Below the pieces are notes generated by a model. It did no database searches and was not told the origin of the DNA. It saw nothing but the letters and a program-made list of their open reading frames with translations. From Shewanella denitrificans OS217 (GTDB lineage: Bacteria; Pseudomonadota; Gammaproteobacteria; Enterobacterales; Shewanellaceae): DNA of 64,000 bases. A program made the translations under genes and the position numbers. Positions 8,384 to 16,646 of this stretch are shown piece after piece. The DNA is taken from assembly GCF_000013765.1 (NCBI RefSeq), contig NC_007954.1:2542001-2606000 (forward strand), in the 5' to 3' direction. Position 1 is the stretch's first letter. Each line of letters opens with the position of its first letter.

Positions 8384-8959
8384 TTAAACCCAAAGCACAT
8401 AACCCAGCAATAGCAACAAACTGGTGATGAGGCTTAGCCCCATGGTACGGTTAACCCGCCGTTGAGATAGCGCTAAGATAAACCCTGTAATAGTGAAAAA
8501 AATCATCATTACTGCGCTCACATCGATAATAAAACGCCAAAAGCCGCCACTATTACGGCCTTTATGTAAATCATTGAATAACGCCCAATAGCCGTAATCG
8601 GTTGATTCTTTATAGGCTTGCCCTGTTTGCAAGTCTATGGTGATACTCAAATGGCTTCCCGGCCCCTTGTCTGTGATAAACAGCTCTTCTTCATCTCGTT
8701 CAATTGCAAGGCGATGACCCTTTAACTGGCCCTGCTCAAATAAATAATCAATCAACTTCCCCTGTGCCTTAGGCGCGAGTAATTCAGGCTTTAAGGCAAA
8801 ATCACCCTCGACCACCTCACCTTGATGTGAGGCGAACCATTCAGGATGGTTTAAGGTGATACCCGTGATGGAAAAGAAAATCATCAAGGTCAATAACGCC
8901 ATAGACACATAAACGTGCAACTGACGGGAAAGGGCCAGCAAGGACTTATTGATGCGCAT
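8384..8959 (-). CDS. PepSY-associated transmembrane protein
   Basis: A 191-residue inner membrane protein. An N-terminal helix (VYVSMALLTLMIFFSITGITLNHPEWF) is followed by a periplasmic PepSY-like region (about 50-130), then helices at about 143-163 and 172-190. The pattern 'LHKGRNSGGFWRFIIDVSAVMMIFFTITG' is characteristic of PepSY_TM proteins, several of which carry heme or act as reductases of iron complexes. Conserved His residues near both helices (LSRQLHVYV, LNDLHKGR) could bind heme. Its ATG follows directly on the TPR gene's stop (TAA-ATG), so the two are translationally adjacent. Confidence 0.88.
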   Translation of the reverse strand: MRINKSLLALSRQLHVYVSMALLTLMIFFSITGITLNHPEWFASHQGEVVEGDFALKPELLAPKAQGKLIDYLFEQGQLKGHRLAIERDEEELFITDKGPGSHLSITIDLQTGQAYKESTDYGYWALFNDLHKGRNSGGFWRFIIDVSAVMMIFFTITGFILALSQRRVNRTMGLSLITSLLLLLGYVLWV

Positions 8960-10306
8960 TTATGCGCTGCCCTGACGGACAAGTCGCTGCAAAATTTGAA
9001 TATTTTCAAATAAGCTCGGCTCTTGTGGTGCGAAATCAGCAGCCTGTTGCAACAACTCAAGGGCTTTGGGGTAACGGCCAAGGGCCATCATCAGATCAGC
9101 ATGCTCAGTCAACGCCTGCAATTTAACCTCATCCAGTGCCCCCGCTCGCAGCAGCAACATTTGCGCTTGATGGCTCTGTTGTTGCGAGCGTTTAACCGCC
9201 GCTAAAGCCAATAAGGCTTTGCCGTTAACCCCATTGAAACTCAAGGCTTGTTCAAATGAGCGAGCAGCCAAAGCAATACTGCCCTGTTGCTGAGCGAGTA
9301 AACCTTTTAAATACGCCAGTTGGCTTTGAACCCCATGGGGAGAGTTTTTCGGTAATGACATTTTTTTGAGCAGCGCCTTGGCGGCATCAAACTCTTGGTT
9401 GGCAATTAAATACTCGCAGGCTTCAAACACCAATGGTGCATTCGTTTGAGTTTGCCAAATCCTGGCATAAAGCGTGCGGGCTCTGTTGATGCTGCCATGC
9501 TGCAACTGCAACTGAGCGGTTAAGGCAAGGTTGTCGGCATTGCTTTCACCTAGCCTAATGGCGGCTTCTAAACTGGCAATCCCTTGACTAAATTGATCTT
9601 TTTTCAGTAATGCATTAGCGCGGTGCAGCCATAATCCTTTATCATTTGGCGTGGCGTTAAGCATCTGCTCCAATAAACTCAGCGCCGCATCGTGATGCCC
9701 CGCCATGTTATAAGCATAAAGCAGTGCCTGATTAAGCTGAGCGTCATCGGGGTTAAAAAGCTTTGCCTGCTGATAGGCCACCACAGCGCTGTGAAAATGC
9801 TCACTCTGGATATAGCCATAGCCAAGAAAACTGTATATTTGAGGGTCGTTGACCCCAAGCTGCAGCGCCTTAGCGAAGTTTTTCGTGGCGGCTATGGGAT
9901 TATCTGACTGCAATTGTACCAATCCAAGCCCATGGTAAGCTTTACCAAAATTGGTCTGTAACTTAATGGCATGAGTAAAATAGTCAGCCCCAAGGCTTAG
10001 CTGTTGCTGCTGCAGGGCTAATTGGCCAATCAAGTAGGCCATTGCGGCACTCATGTCCGCTTTGGGGCGCTGTTTAAGTGTTGCAAGTAAATCGGCGTAT
10101 TGCGCGTTATTAAGTTTGTCACTGATAAGCTTTTGCTGGCTTTGCTCAGCCTCATTTAAACTTGGCATGGCACTTAAGTCAGTGGCGCTTATTTGCTGTA
10201 GCAGCAATTTTGGCTCATCGAATTTGATAACCAACTGCGCGGCGAGGCTCTGATTGACTAAAACCTGGCTTATTAGCAAACTGAGTAAGATAAAATATTT
10301 CATCAT
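8960..10306 (-). CDS. Tetratricopeptide repeat protein of the TonB2 cluster
   Basis: A 448-residue exported protein: signal peptide (MKYFILLSLLISQVLVNQSLA), then a long array of TPR-like units (for example GKAYHGLGLVQLQSDNPIAATKNF, PQIYSFLGYGYIQSEHF, about residues 85-440). In vibrios and shewanellae a periplasmic TPR protein is encoded directly after tonB2, as here, and contributes to TonB2-dependent uptake. It lies 108 bp downstream of tonB, with imperfect short repeats in the gap. The start is one of two adjacent Met codons. Confidence 0.85.
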   Translation of the reverse strand: MMKYFILLSLLISQVLVNQSLAAQLVIKFDEPKLLLQQISATDLSAMPSLNEAEQSQQKLISDKLNNAQYADLLATLKQRPKADMSAAMAYLIGQLALQQQQLSLGADYFTHAIKLQTNFGKAYHGLGLVQLQSDNPIAATKNFAKALQLGVNDPQIYSFLGYGYIQSEHFHSAVVAYQQAKLFNPDDAQLNQALLYAYNMAGHHDAALSLLEQMLNATPNDKGLWLHRANALLKKDQFSQGIASLEAAIRLGESNADNLALTAQLQLQHGSINRARTLYARIWQTQTNAPLVFEACEYLIANQEFDAAKALLKKMSLPKNSPHGVQSQLAYLKGLLAQQQGSIALAARSFEQALSFNGVNGKALLALAAVKRSQQQSHQAQMLLLRAGALDEVKLQALTEHADLMMALGRYPKALELLQQAADFAPQEPSLFENIQILQRLVRQGSA

Positions 10307-10414
10307 ATTGGGTCACATTCTTCTGTTAAGGCGATGGTTGCGTACTCTTGTTCTGTCATGATTTTTGGCCATAATTTTGAGTCATTATTTGAGTCATAAT
10401 TTTGGGCCATGGCA

Positions 10415-11071
10415 TCAGTTTTTTAACATCAGCGGCCAGATAAACTCAGCTTGAACCGGTTTACCTTGGCGCTTAGGCGCACTAAATCTTGCTCTGGCGA
10501 TTAATTGCTTGAGCCCATAATTAAGCTTGGGGTAAGGATTGTCTTTAATGGCTTTAAGGTGCACCTTGCCGCTAATATCAATCACCACATGCAGCTTAAC
10601 TAAGATTTCTCTCACCCCGTCACGTTTCATCTCAGAGGTAAATTCAATCCTCACTGGCGTCAGTAACCTTGGCTGACCGTCGAGCTCATTGATGGCAAAA
10701 CCGTTAAGTTCTATAGACAACTGCTCGCTATCAAACTCTGGCACCCTAGGTTCAATGTTAGGGGTACTTAATGCCGGTTTTTGCAGCTTAAGTTTGATGG
10801 GGGAAAGCGTGAGACTGGGGCCCTCGCCTTGCAGGCTTAAATCCAGTTGCAACGTCGGCTTTGCCATAGCGCGGCTCACGCTGGCAGGCGGTTTGGGCGG
10901 CGGCAATGTTGCCACCACTTCAAGGGGCCTGACCATAAATTGCTCTGGGGCTGTCAACGGCGCGCGGTTATTGGCGATTAACACCAGCATTAACCCGCCC
11001 ACCACCAGCAATGAGAATAGATACATTCTTAGCCTCATCATCAAGGCTGATTTGATGCCTAACCCACTCAT
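10415..11071 (-). CDS. tonB: Energy transducer TonB (TonB2-like)
   Basis: A 218-residue inner membrane-anchored protein: one N-terminal helix (about 15-32), a short proline-containing stretch (PPPKPPASV), and a C-terminal TonB domain (about 140-218). The C-terminal domain ends in 'YPKLNYGLKQLIARARFSAPKRQGKPVQAEFIWPL', the canonical TonB_C pattern. It couples the proton motive force, through ExbBD, to outer membrane receptors. The Pro-rich spacer is short, as in TonB2-type proteins. It overlaps exbD by four bases (ATGA) and probably energises the receptor encoded first in the operon. Confidence 0.92.
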   Translation of the reverse strand: MSGLGIKSALMMRLRMYLFSLLVVGGLMLVLIANNRAPLTAPEQFMVRPLEVVATLPPPKPPASVSRAMAKPTLQLDLSLQGEGPSLTLSPIKLKLQKPALSTPNIEPRVPEFDSEQLSIELNGFAINELDGQPRLLTPVRIEFTSEMKRDGVREILVKLHVVIDISGKVHLKAIKDNPYPKLNYGLKQLIARARFSAPKRQGKPVQAEFIWPLMLKN

Positions 11072-11472
11072 GGTAGAACCGTCGCCAAATTAATGCTGCT
11101 GGCACCAGCAAGCTTGGCTTGATCCATCACGCTCACCAGTTGTTTCGTGGGTACATTTTCATCCACTTGCAATATTACCGGCATATGCTTTTTCGCCAGT
11201 AATTGCATGATGACGGGCTTAACGCCTTGCACGCCAATGTCTTGGCCGGCATACATCACAGCGCCGGCTTCAGTTATCGCAATCAAAATACTCTGCTTCT
11301 CAAGTTGTGCTGCGCTTAACGCCTGAGGTTTTTTCACCTCAACCCCAGTTTCTTTAACAAAGACTGTGGTCACAATGAAAAATATCAATAAGATAAACAC
11401 CACATCAAGCAAAGGTGACAGGTCAATTTGATGCACTTGACTCTTTATTCTGTGCTGTAAACTAGGCTGCAT
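11068..11472 (-). CDS. exbD: Biopolymer transport protein ExbD
   Basis: A 134-residue protein with one N-terminal helix preceded by the family motif 'IDLSPLLDVVFILLIFFIVTTVF', whose Asp carries protons. A periplasmic domain (about 45-134) contains 'VILQVDENVPTKQLVSVMDQAKLAG'. It forms the proton channel with ExbB. ATG 11472 is chosen for GGGAG five bases upstream; a longer frame to 11541 would overlap exbB heavily. It overlaps exbB by 11 bases and tonB by four, so it is co-translated. Confidence 0.93.
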   Translation of the reverse strand: MQPSLQHRIKSQVHQIDLSPLLDVVFILLIFFIVTTVFVKETGVEVKKPQALSAAQLEKQSILIAITEAGAVMYAGQDIGVQGVKPVIMQLLAKKHMPVILQVDENVPTKQLVSVMDQAKLAGASSINLATVLP

Positions 11473-11998
11473 TTTTGCTCCCAGCGTGGCGTTTAGTATC
11501 GCGACTTTGCTTAGTCGTTTGGCTGCTGTTGTGGTTAACAAAATCGTCTAGTTCTGAACCTTGCTCAGGGATACCCTGACTGACCGAGCCGCAGCCCTGT
11601 GCACTTTCAAAGGTCGGCGCAAGCGTTAACTCTTGTTCTTGTTCCTGCAGTTTCCACAAAATAACCATGGCGGGAATGCTCATGAGTAACCCAGCTTGTG
11701 TGGTCAACATCGCTTTACCTATGCCATCGCTGATACTGACCCCAGGGTTGTGTCCAAGGGCTGAAAAGGTATCGAGCAAGCCAATAATGGTGCCTAATAA
11801 ACCCAGTAAAGGCAGTGAAGAAATTAACACCTGTAAAGGGGTTAACCAGCTGGTTACCCACTGAGAGTTTATCTGGTGATAACGGCAATAGATGGCTTCA
11901 AATAGCAGCCCATAGCAAACCAGTGCCAGTAGCATTATGGTCCACATCACCACCCCGCCAGTGACAAGCTCAGGGGCTAAATTAAATTCAGGCAACAT
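11462..11998 (-). CDS. exbB: MotA/TolQ/ExbB family proton channel protein (ExbB2-like)
   Basis: A 178-residue three-helix protein (helices about 15-38, 65-90, 100-135). The core 'PLLGLLGTIIGLLDTFSALG...SDGIGKAMLTTQAGLLMSIPAMV' is typical of ExbB. It assembles with ExbD around TonB in the inner membrane. The C-terminal tail (about 140-178) is hydrophilic, rich in Gln/Ser/Asp. ATG 11998 is chosen for GAGG six bases upstream; it overlaps the TtpC-like gene by 11 bases. Two ExbB paralogues in tandem are the hallmark of the TonB2-TtpC system. Confidence 0.92.
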   Translation of the reverse strand: MLPEFNLAPELVTGGVVMWTIMLLALVCYGLLFEAIYCRYHQINSQWVTSWLTPLQVLISSLPLLGLLGTIIGLLDTFSALGHNPGVSISDGIGKAMLTTQAGLLMSIPAMVILWKLQEQEQELTLAPTFESAQGCGSVSQGIPEQGSELDDFVNHNSSQTTKQSRDTKRHAGSKNAA

Positions 11999-13454
11999 GG
12001 ACCGCCTCTTTGCTGTGACTCGTGATGATAGGCTCGTTATCTCCAACTATTGAATGGTGAGACAAGGCCACTGCATAAGATTCAAGCCCTGCCATAAAGT
12101 GATGACAACGGCGCGACATCAGCGCATGAGCGATAAGCGCAGGAATAGCCACAATAAGCCCAAGCTCTGTGGTCACTAAAGACTCTGAAATCCCTCCGGA
12201 CACAGCATTAGCATCCCCCGCGCCAAAGAGGGTCATCAGCTTAAAGGTTTGGATCATCCCGCTCACAGTGCCAAGCAATCCGAGTAAAGGGGCCACCGAT
12301 GCCGTAACCGCAATCGCCGTTAAGCCGCGCTCGATTTCTCGCTTAGTCTGAATAAGGCTATCCAATAGCAAATCATCCCTTTGCTGGCGCGCCTCAATCT
12401 GTGGGTATTGCTTAGCAATATCTGCTAGTGCCTGTTGATACTGCCCAAGGGCGGCCCTCTTAAGGCCAGCGCCTGCTAATTGCGATAACGGCTCGCCTTT
12501 TTGTGAGAACGGCTGAACTTTTTGCGATAACGGCTGAACTTTCTCGAGTCTAAATAAGGTCACCGCTTTCACTAGGGCGATAATCAGCGCTAATAAAGCA
12601 AAGCCCATAATAGGGATAACCCAAATGCCGCCCTTGCCTAAATGCTCCGCGAACGACTCTTGATGTTGCGCCAACACTAAACTGCGATTATTACTGGGGT
12701 CAATCGCCAGTACGCCTTGATGGTCCGTTTTCACAGCGCTAAGTTGTGCCAGCTGCGCCTCATCAAAACTTAATGCCAGCTGCCACTGCTGCTCGACTTG
12801 AGTCAGCAATCCGCCCTTCTCGTCATCATCACTGATAAACCAATGCATAGGGCCAAGGCTTAGCATGGCGCCTGAGATAAGCTCGCCACTGCTTAAGGCG
12901 ATATCTTGCTTTATAAATTCGCTTGGTTTGGCAAAACCTGCCAAATAAGCACTGAGCTGCTGGGGCGTTTCTATGGCTTTTGCTGATGAAATGCCGCTTA
13001 ATAAATGCTTAAGGTAGTCTTGCTGCTGCTTCCACGATTGCAATCGCTGCGCTAAGGTTGCCAAACTCATGCTCTGCTCATCTTGGCCGCGCGTAATGCT
13101 GGCCGCTTTGGTGCTGAGGGTTTTAAGCTTTCGTTCTTGCTCGGCGAGTTGTTGCAATAAGCCCTGACGCTCAGTGGTCATGGCCCTTAACTGACGCTGA
13201 TAAGCCTGATTTGACTGCTTGATTTCAGTTAATATTTCTGACTCAACGCTTGCCAGTGTCGCGCTATTAACGGCGCCTAAATAAAGGCTAGCTAGCAGCA
13301 CTAATCCTTTAAGTATTGAGGCGAGTGCGACCCTACAATAGGAGATGACATTTTGAATTAAGCACGCACTAAAAGATGACCTTAACGGCGCCCTTAACAA
13401 CCCCTTTAACAACACTCTTAATAAAGGATGGGAATTCACGCTTAACTGAGCCAT
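11988..13454 (-). CDS. TtpC-like long ExbB/TolQ protein
   Basis: A 488-residue protein. An N-terminal signal/anchor (to about 65) is followed by a periplasmic coiled-coil and globular region (about 66-270). The C-terminal ExbB domain (about 275-475) has 'APLLGLLGTVSGMIQTFKLMTLFGAGD' and 'SESLVTTELGLIVAIPALIAHAL'. This architecture is TtpC, the fourth component of vibrio TonB2 systems. The linker just after the first ExbB helix (about 304-324) holds three 7-residue repeats (KVQPLSQ, KVQPFSQ, KGEPLSQ), encoded by 21-bp DNA repeats. Its ATG overlaps the DUF3450 stop (TAATG). Confidence 0.9.
   Translation of the reverse strand: MAQLSVNSHPLLRVLLKGLLRAPLRSSFSACLIQNVISYCRVALASILKGLVLLASLYLGAVNSATLASVESEILTEIKQSNQAYQRQLRAMTTERQGLLQQLAEQERKLKTLSTKAASITRGQDEQSMSLATLAQRLQSWKQQQDYLKHLLSGISSAKAIETPQQLSAYLAGFAKPSEFIKQDIALSSGELISGAMLSLGPMHWFISDDDEKGGLLTQVEQQWQLALSFDEAQLAQLSAVKTDHQGVLAIDPSNNRSLVLAQHQESFAEHLGKGGIWVIPIMGFALLALIIALVKAVTLFRLEKVQPLSQKVQPFSQKGEPLSQLAGAGLKRAALGQYQQALADIAKQYPQIEARQQRDDLLLDSLIQTKREIERGLTAIAVTASVAPLLGLLGTVSGMIQTFKLMTLFGAGDANAVSGGISESLVTTELGLIVAIPALIAHALMSRRCHHFMAGLESYAVALSHHSIVGDNEPIITSHSKEAVHVA
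12481..12543 (-). repeat. 21-bp in-frame tandem repeat, three units, in the TtpC-like gene
   Basis: Units 12481-12501, 12502-12522 and 12523-12543 share most bases and each encode a 7-residue (K/V)xxPxSQ block. The array can change length without shifting frame and lies in a cytoplasmic linker. Confidence 0.85.
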
Positions 13455-14206
13455 TATTTTGCCCCTAAATTGACTGGAAGATGCAAAAGCTCACCTGGGA
13501 CTTGGTTTTTAGCCGAAATAATCGCTTGGCGAATGCTGTCATGTTCAGCATCTACAGGCTGCCATTGCCAACCATCTGCACTCGGGTAACCTATGCCTGC
13601 GGTGGCGTTATCTTGGGTAATAAACCAGGCATGACGATGGCCTAGATACAGCTGTTCAGTCAGCAGTGGCGTACCATTAAGGGTTATCATTCCTTGTTTC
13701 ACCACAATTAAGTTTTCAGCTTTTGCCACTTGCTTGGCAATATTGGCGATGCCTTGATATTGCGCAGTTAACTCTGATTTTTCATTGAGTTTGTTGAGGT
13801 CATCAGCCAGTTGGTGTTCCAAATACGGCGGTAAACCTGCCAGTAATTGTTGTATTCGGCTTAACATGCTCGGAAAGGCCAAGCGGTACGCATCGACAAC
13901 TTGCTCAATGTCAGTCTGCGCGTTGAGCAATGCCTGCCGCTGTTGACTGACTTCATCTTGGTTATGTTGATCTTGTTTGATTTGCGCGCTGAGTTGGCTA
14001 TTTTCTTGTGTTAGTAAGCCAATTCGCAGCTTAAGCTGCTGCTTTTCAAGCTGCCAATCTGATTTAAGTTTTTGAGTGGATTTATCTAAGGCGAGCCATT
14101 GCGCCGTGAGTTCATCCAGATTGGCCGTTGCCTGCCCCCATGACGGCATGGCGACACATAAAGTGCAGCCGAACAAATAGGCATATCCATGAGTGAATGT
14201 TTTCAT
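13454..14206 (-). CDS. DUF3450 domain-containing exported protein
   Basis: A 250-residue protein: signal peptide (to about residue 25), a long coiled coil (about 28-100, rich in Gln/Leu/Lys), then a globular part with 'AYRLAFPSMLSRIQQLLAGLPPYL' and 'LYLGHRHAWFITQD'. This is the DUF3450 signature. The family is regularly encoded immediately upstream of ttpC-exbBD-tonB2, as here, and is presumed to work with them in the periplasm. Second gene of the operon. A stem-loop at 14306-14336 separates it from the receptor gene. Confidence 0.9.
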   Translation of the reverse strand: MKTFTHGYAYLFGCTLCVAMPSWGQATANLDELTAQWLALDKSTQKLKSDWQLEKQQLKLRIGLLTQENSQLSAQIKQDQHNQDEVSQQRQALLNAQTDIEQVVDAYRLAFPSMLSRIQQLLAGLPPYLEHQLADDLNKLNEKSELTAQYQGIANIAKQVAKAENLIVVKQGMITLNGTPLLTEQLYLGHRHAWFITQDNATAGIGYPSADGWQWQPVDAEHDSIRQAIISAKNQVPGELLHLPVNLGAK

Positions 14207-14305
14207 AAGGGCCTTGTTACCATTTTTAACTTTTACTGTGGTTCACTTTTTACAGTGCTGTACTTTTTACCGTGCTTCGCGTTTTACAGACTGGCACTTG
14301 GCAAA

Positions 14306-14336
14306 ATAGCAGGAGATATTAAATGCCTCCTGCTAT
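14306..14336 (-). terminator. Intercistronic terminator/attenuator after the TonB receptor gene
   Basis: ATAGCAGGAG and CTCCTGCTAT form a perfect 10-bp stem. On the minus strand it is followed by TTTT. Placed between the receptor and DUF3450, it could let only part of the transcripts continue into the energy-transduction genes. Confidence 0.65.
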
Positions 14337-14352
14337 GGTGAGTTAATAGCAA

Positions 14353-16407
14353 TTAATACTGATAGCTCACTGCAAACTTGAAGTTACGACCCACTTCATT
14401 GTCGTTGTAACCCGCATTGCCCCAGTACATGCCGAAGCTGTTGTGATCTTGATAAGCTTTATCAAACAGGTTATCAACCGCAAGCTTTAAGGATAAACCG
14501 TTAAGCTGTTCAACATCATAGCTAGCCCATATATTGCTAACGCCGTAACCGGCTTTCTCAACAGGCTCTGTTATCACAGCACCATTGGCGACAGAACGGT
14601 CATCAAGGCTTGCACTGCTAGCAAAAATACTGTCCCAGCCTAACGTCATCTCGTCAGTTAACTGGTAATCAAGCCCCAGTTTGACTAGGTGAGTGCCTGA
14701 GTAGTAATCATCTGTGGTGTAATCATCAAAGGCTTTTTCACCTGTGTTATAGCTGTAATTAACATAGGCTTTAAGATCTTGATGCTGGACAGTCATGCCA
14801 GCCTCAATGCCTTTTTTAGTCAGGTCTGAAATACCGCGAACAAGGCTATTATTTTTGGTGGGGTGATAATAGTTATCTATGTTGTACTGATAGATATTGG
14901 CGTAAATATTAGCGCTATCAAGATTAACTAATGGCGCAAAATCATAACTCACACCGAACTCAAGGTTATTGCCGGTTTCAGCTTTAGCATCAGGAGAGGC
15001 TGTCATATCAGATGAAATCATCAAGGTTTCAGGTAAACCTGGGCCCTTAAAGATGCGGCCGTATCCAGCTTTTAGCCCTAAGGTTTCGCTCGCTTGCCAA
15101 AATAGGTTTAATTTAGGCGAAAGCTGGCTGAAAGAATTATCGTAAGCGCCGCCTAACTTGTAACTGTCAAAGCGCACGCCTGGAATAATCTGCAAAGCGC
15201 CAAGGTTAAACTCACCTTGAATATACCCGCCAATTAGGCGTGCTTCAGGGCCATTGTTAACGGCTCTCACCACTGTTGTTTTAGTCCCATCGTTACGGGT
15301 AATAAGCCCAGTAGCAGCGTCTATAGCCTGTTCAGATTTAAAGGTTTCAATGCCCACAGTCCAAGGAATATCATTAATATCCATGGTGTTGCGGATATTT
15401 AATCCTAAGGTTTTATAGGAATAATCACGCTCAGGGATAAATTCAATGCCTTGTTTTTGCCATTTACCTGCATTGTCTCTGATCTCAAAGTCACCAGTTT
15501 GTTCGCCACGCACCATTTTCTTTTGGTTGTAATAAGCATCAACGGCCAGATCAAGCAGCGGGTTAGCGCTGTCATTGCGATAATTAACCGTATAGGTATC
15601 ACGCTCGTAGCCATTAAAGCCTAAGGCTTCTTCAACACTTGTGGCACCCGGTTTTTCACCAGACAAGGCACGATGCCCCGCATCTTCAAAACGCTGTAAT
15701 GACACAGCTAACTGCTGGTTATCATCAACATCATAAACCGCTTTAACTAAACCGCTTTTAAGCTCGCTGTGCTTATTAACAATAGGCTTGCGGTCTGGGG
15801 TTTCTATATCGCCAGACTCATTCCAGCTCATCATTCCAAGTAGGCTTAATTGATCTGTTAACCGGCCATAACCACTGGCGCTAACCTGTTGAAATTCAGT
15901 GGCGGTATCGGCAGCTGTGGCAACTTTAAAGCCAAACTTTTGATCTAATGCCAATAAATCTTTTGGATCTTTAGTCACATAGGAAATAGCGCCCACGTTA
16001 GCACCGTAGCCACTGAGCACAGAAGATGCCCCAAGCTCTACAGAAACCGCTTTTAGCATGCTTGGGTCGACCATCTGGTTGCCAGCATGGTGAAACATTT
16101 GCCCATCTTGGCGAGCACCGTCTATGGTGACATTCGCTGAGTGTTCTTCCATACCACGTAGGTAGGTTTTTTGGCTGTAACGTACGCCATTGCTGACACT
16201 CACACCGGCCAACTCACTTAAGGCGCCTTTGATATCGTTAACTTGACGATTGTCTAACTTCTCACTGGTAACAGTATTTTGCTTAGTTTTCGTGGCTTTG
16301 ACTTCAGTCACGGCCAACTCTTGAACTTCAGCAGCCAACACTTGGCCTGATAACACTTGGCCAGATAACAGTGATGCTATGGCTAACGATAAGTAACTCA
16401 ATTTCAT
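14353..16407 (-). CDS. TonB-dependent outer membrane receptor (probable iron/heme or siderophore uptake)
   Basis: A 684-residue receptor. The signal peptide (ending LAAEV, about 26) contains a 15-bp duplication (SGQVL twice). A TonB box-like segment (QELAVTEVKA) precedes a plug domain with 'IKGALSELAGVSVSNG', 'TYLRGMEEHSANVTIDGARQDG' and 'SVELGASSVLSGYGANVGAISYVTKDP'. The rest is a 22-strand barrel ending in the outer membrane signature 'FKFAVSYQY' with terminal aromatic residue. Substrate is not readable from sequence. The Fur-box-like site upstream and the downstream TonB2 genes point to ferric-complex uptake. First gene of the operon. Confidence 0.88.
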   Translation of the reverse strand: MKLSYLSLAIASLLSGQVLSGQVLAAEVQELAVTEVKATKTKQNTVTSEKLDNRQVNDIKGALSELAGVSVSNGVRYSQKTYLRGMEEHSANVTIDGARQDGQMFHHAGNQMVDPSMLKAVSVELGASSVLSGYGANVGAISYVTKDPKDLLALDQKFGFKVATAADTATEFQQVSASGYGRLTDQLSLLGMMSWNESGDIETPDRKPIVNKHSELKSGLVKAVYDVDDNQQLAVSLQRFEDAGHRALSGEKPGATSVEEALGFNGYERDTYTVNYRNDSANPLLDLAVDAYYNQKKMVRGEQTGDFEIRDNAGKWQKQGIEFIPERDYSYKTLGLNIRNTMDINDIPWTVGIETFKSEQAIDAATGLITRNDGTKTTVVRAVNNGPEARLIGGYIQGEFNLGALQIIPGVRFDSYKLGGAYDNSFSQLSPKLNLFWQASETLGLKAGYGRIFKGPGLPETLMISSDMTASPDAKAETGNNLEFGVSYDFAPLVNLDSANIYANIYQYNIDNYYHPTKNNSLVRGISDLTKKGIEAGMTVQHQDLKAYVNYSYNTGEKAFDDYTTDDYYSGTHLVKLGLDYQLTDEMTLGWDSIFASSASLDDRSVANGAVITEPVEKAGYGVSNIWASYDVEQLNGLSLKLAVDNLFDKAYQDHNSFGMYWGNAGYNDNEVGRNFKFAVSYQY
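16337..16366 (-). repeat. 15-bp tandem duplication in the receptor signal peptide
   Basis: AACACTTGGCCTGAT (16337-16351) is followed by AACACTTGGCCAGAT (16352-16366), one mismatch. It encodes the doubled SGQVL in the hydrophobic core or cleavage region. Confidence 0.8.
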
Positions 16408-16448
16408 TTAAATGCGCCTTAATTTTAAAAGATGCGCGCACTCTAAAT

Positions 16449-16467
16449 GATAATGAATCTCAATATC
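16449..16467 (-). promoter_or_regulatory. Fur-box-like operator upstream of the TonB receptor
   Basis: GATAATGAATCTCAATATC matches the 19-bp Fur consensus GATAATGATAATCATTATC at 15 positions and lies 42 bp upstream of the receptor start. It supports iron repression of the whole operon. Confidence 0.65.
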
Positions 16468-16534
16468 ATGAAATTTACAATCTTTACAATGGTGATGTGA
16501 ATGTGAACTACATTTGTGAGCGGGGTCAAACAAG

Positions 16535-16568
16535 CATCAGCCCTGAGCCTAAGGCGACGGGGCTGATG
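16535..16568 (-). terminator. Hairpin downstream of the AIM24 gene
   Basis: CATCAGCCC (16535-16543) pairs with GGGCTGATG (16560-16568). On the minus strand it lies about 80 bp after the AIM24 stop and is followed by a weak T-rich stretch, so it is a plausible terminator that shields the receptor promoter. Confidence 0.5.
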
Positions 16569-16646
16569 TATCTTTTGAGGGAGGAGAAGTGAATTTGACA
16601 GCAGTTATCTAGCTTTAACCACTAACTACTAACCAATAACTATCGG

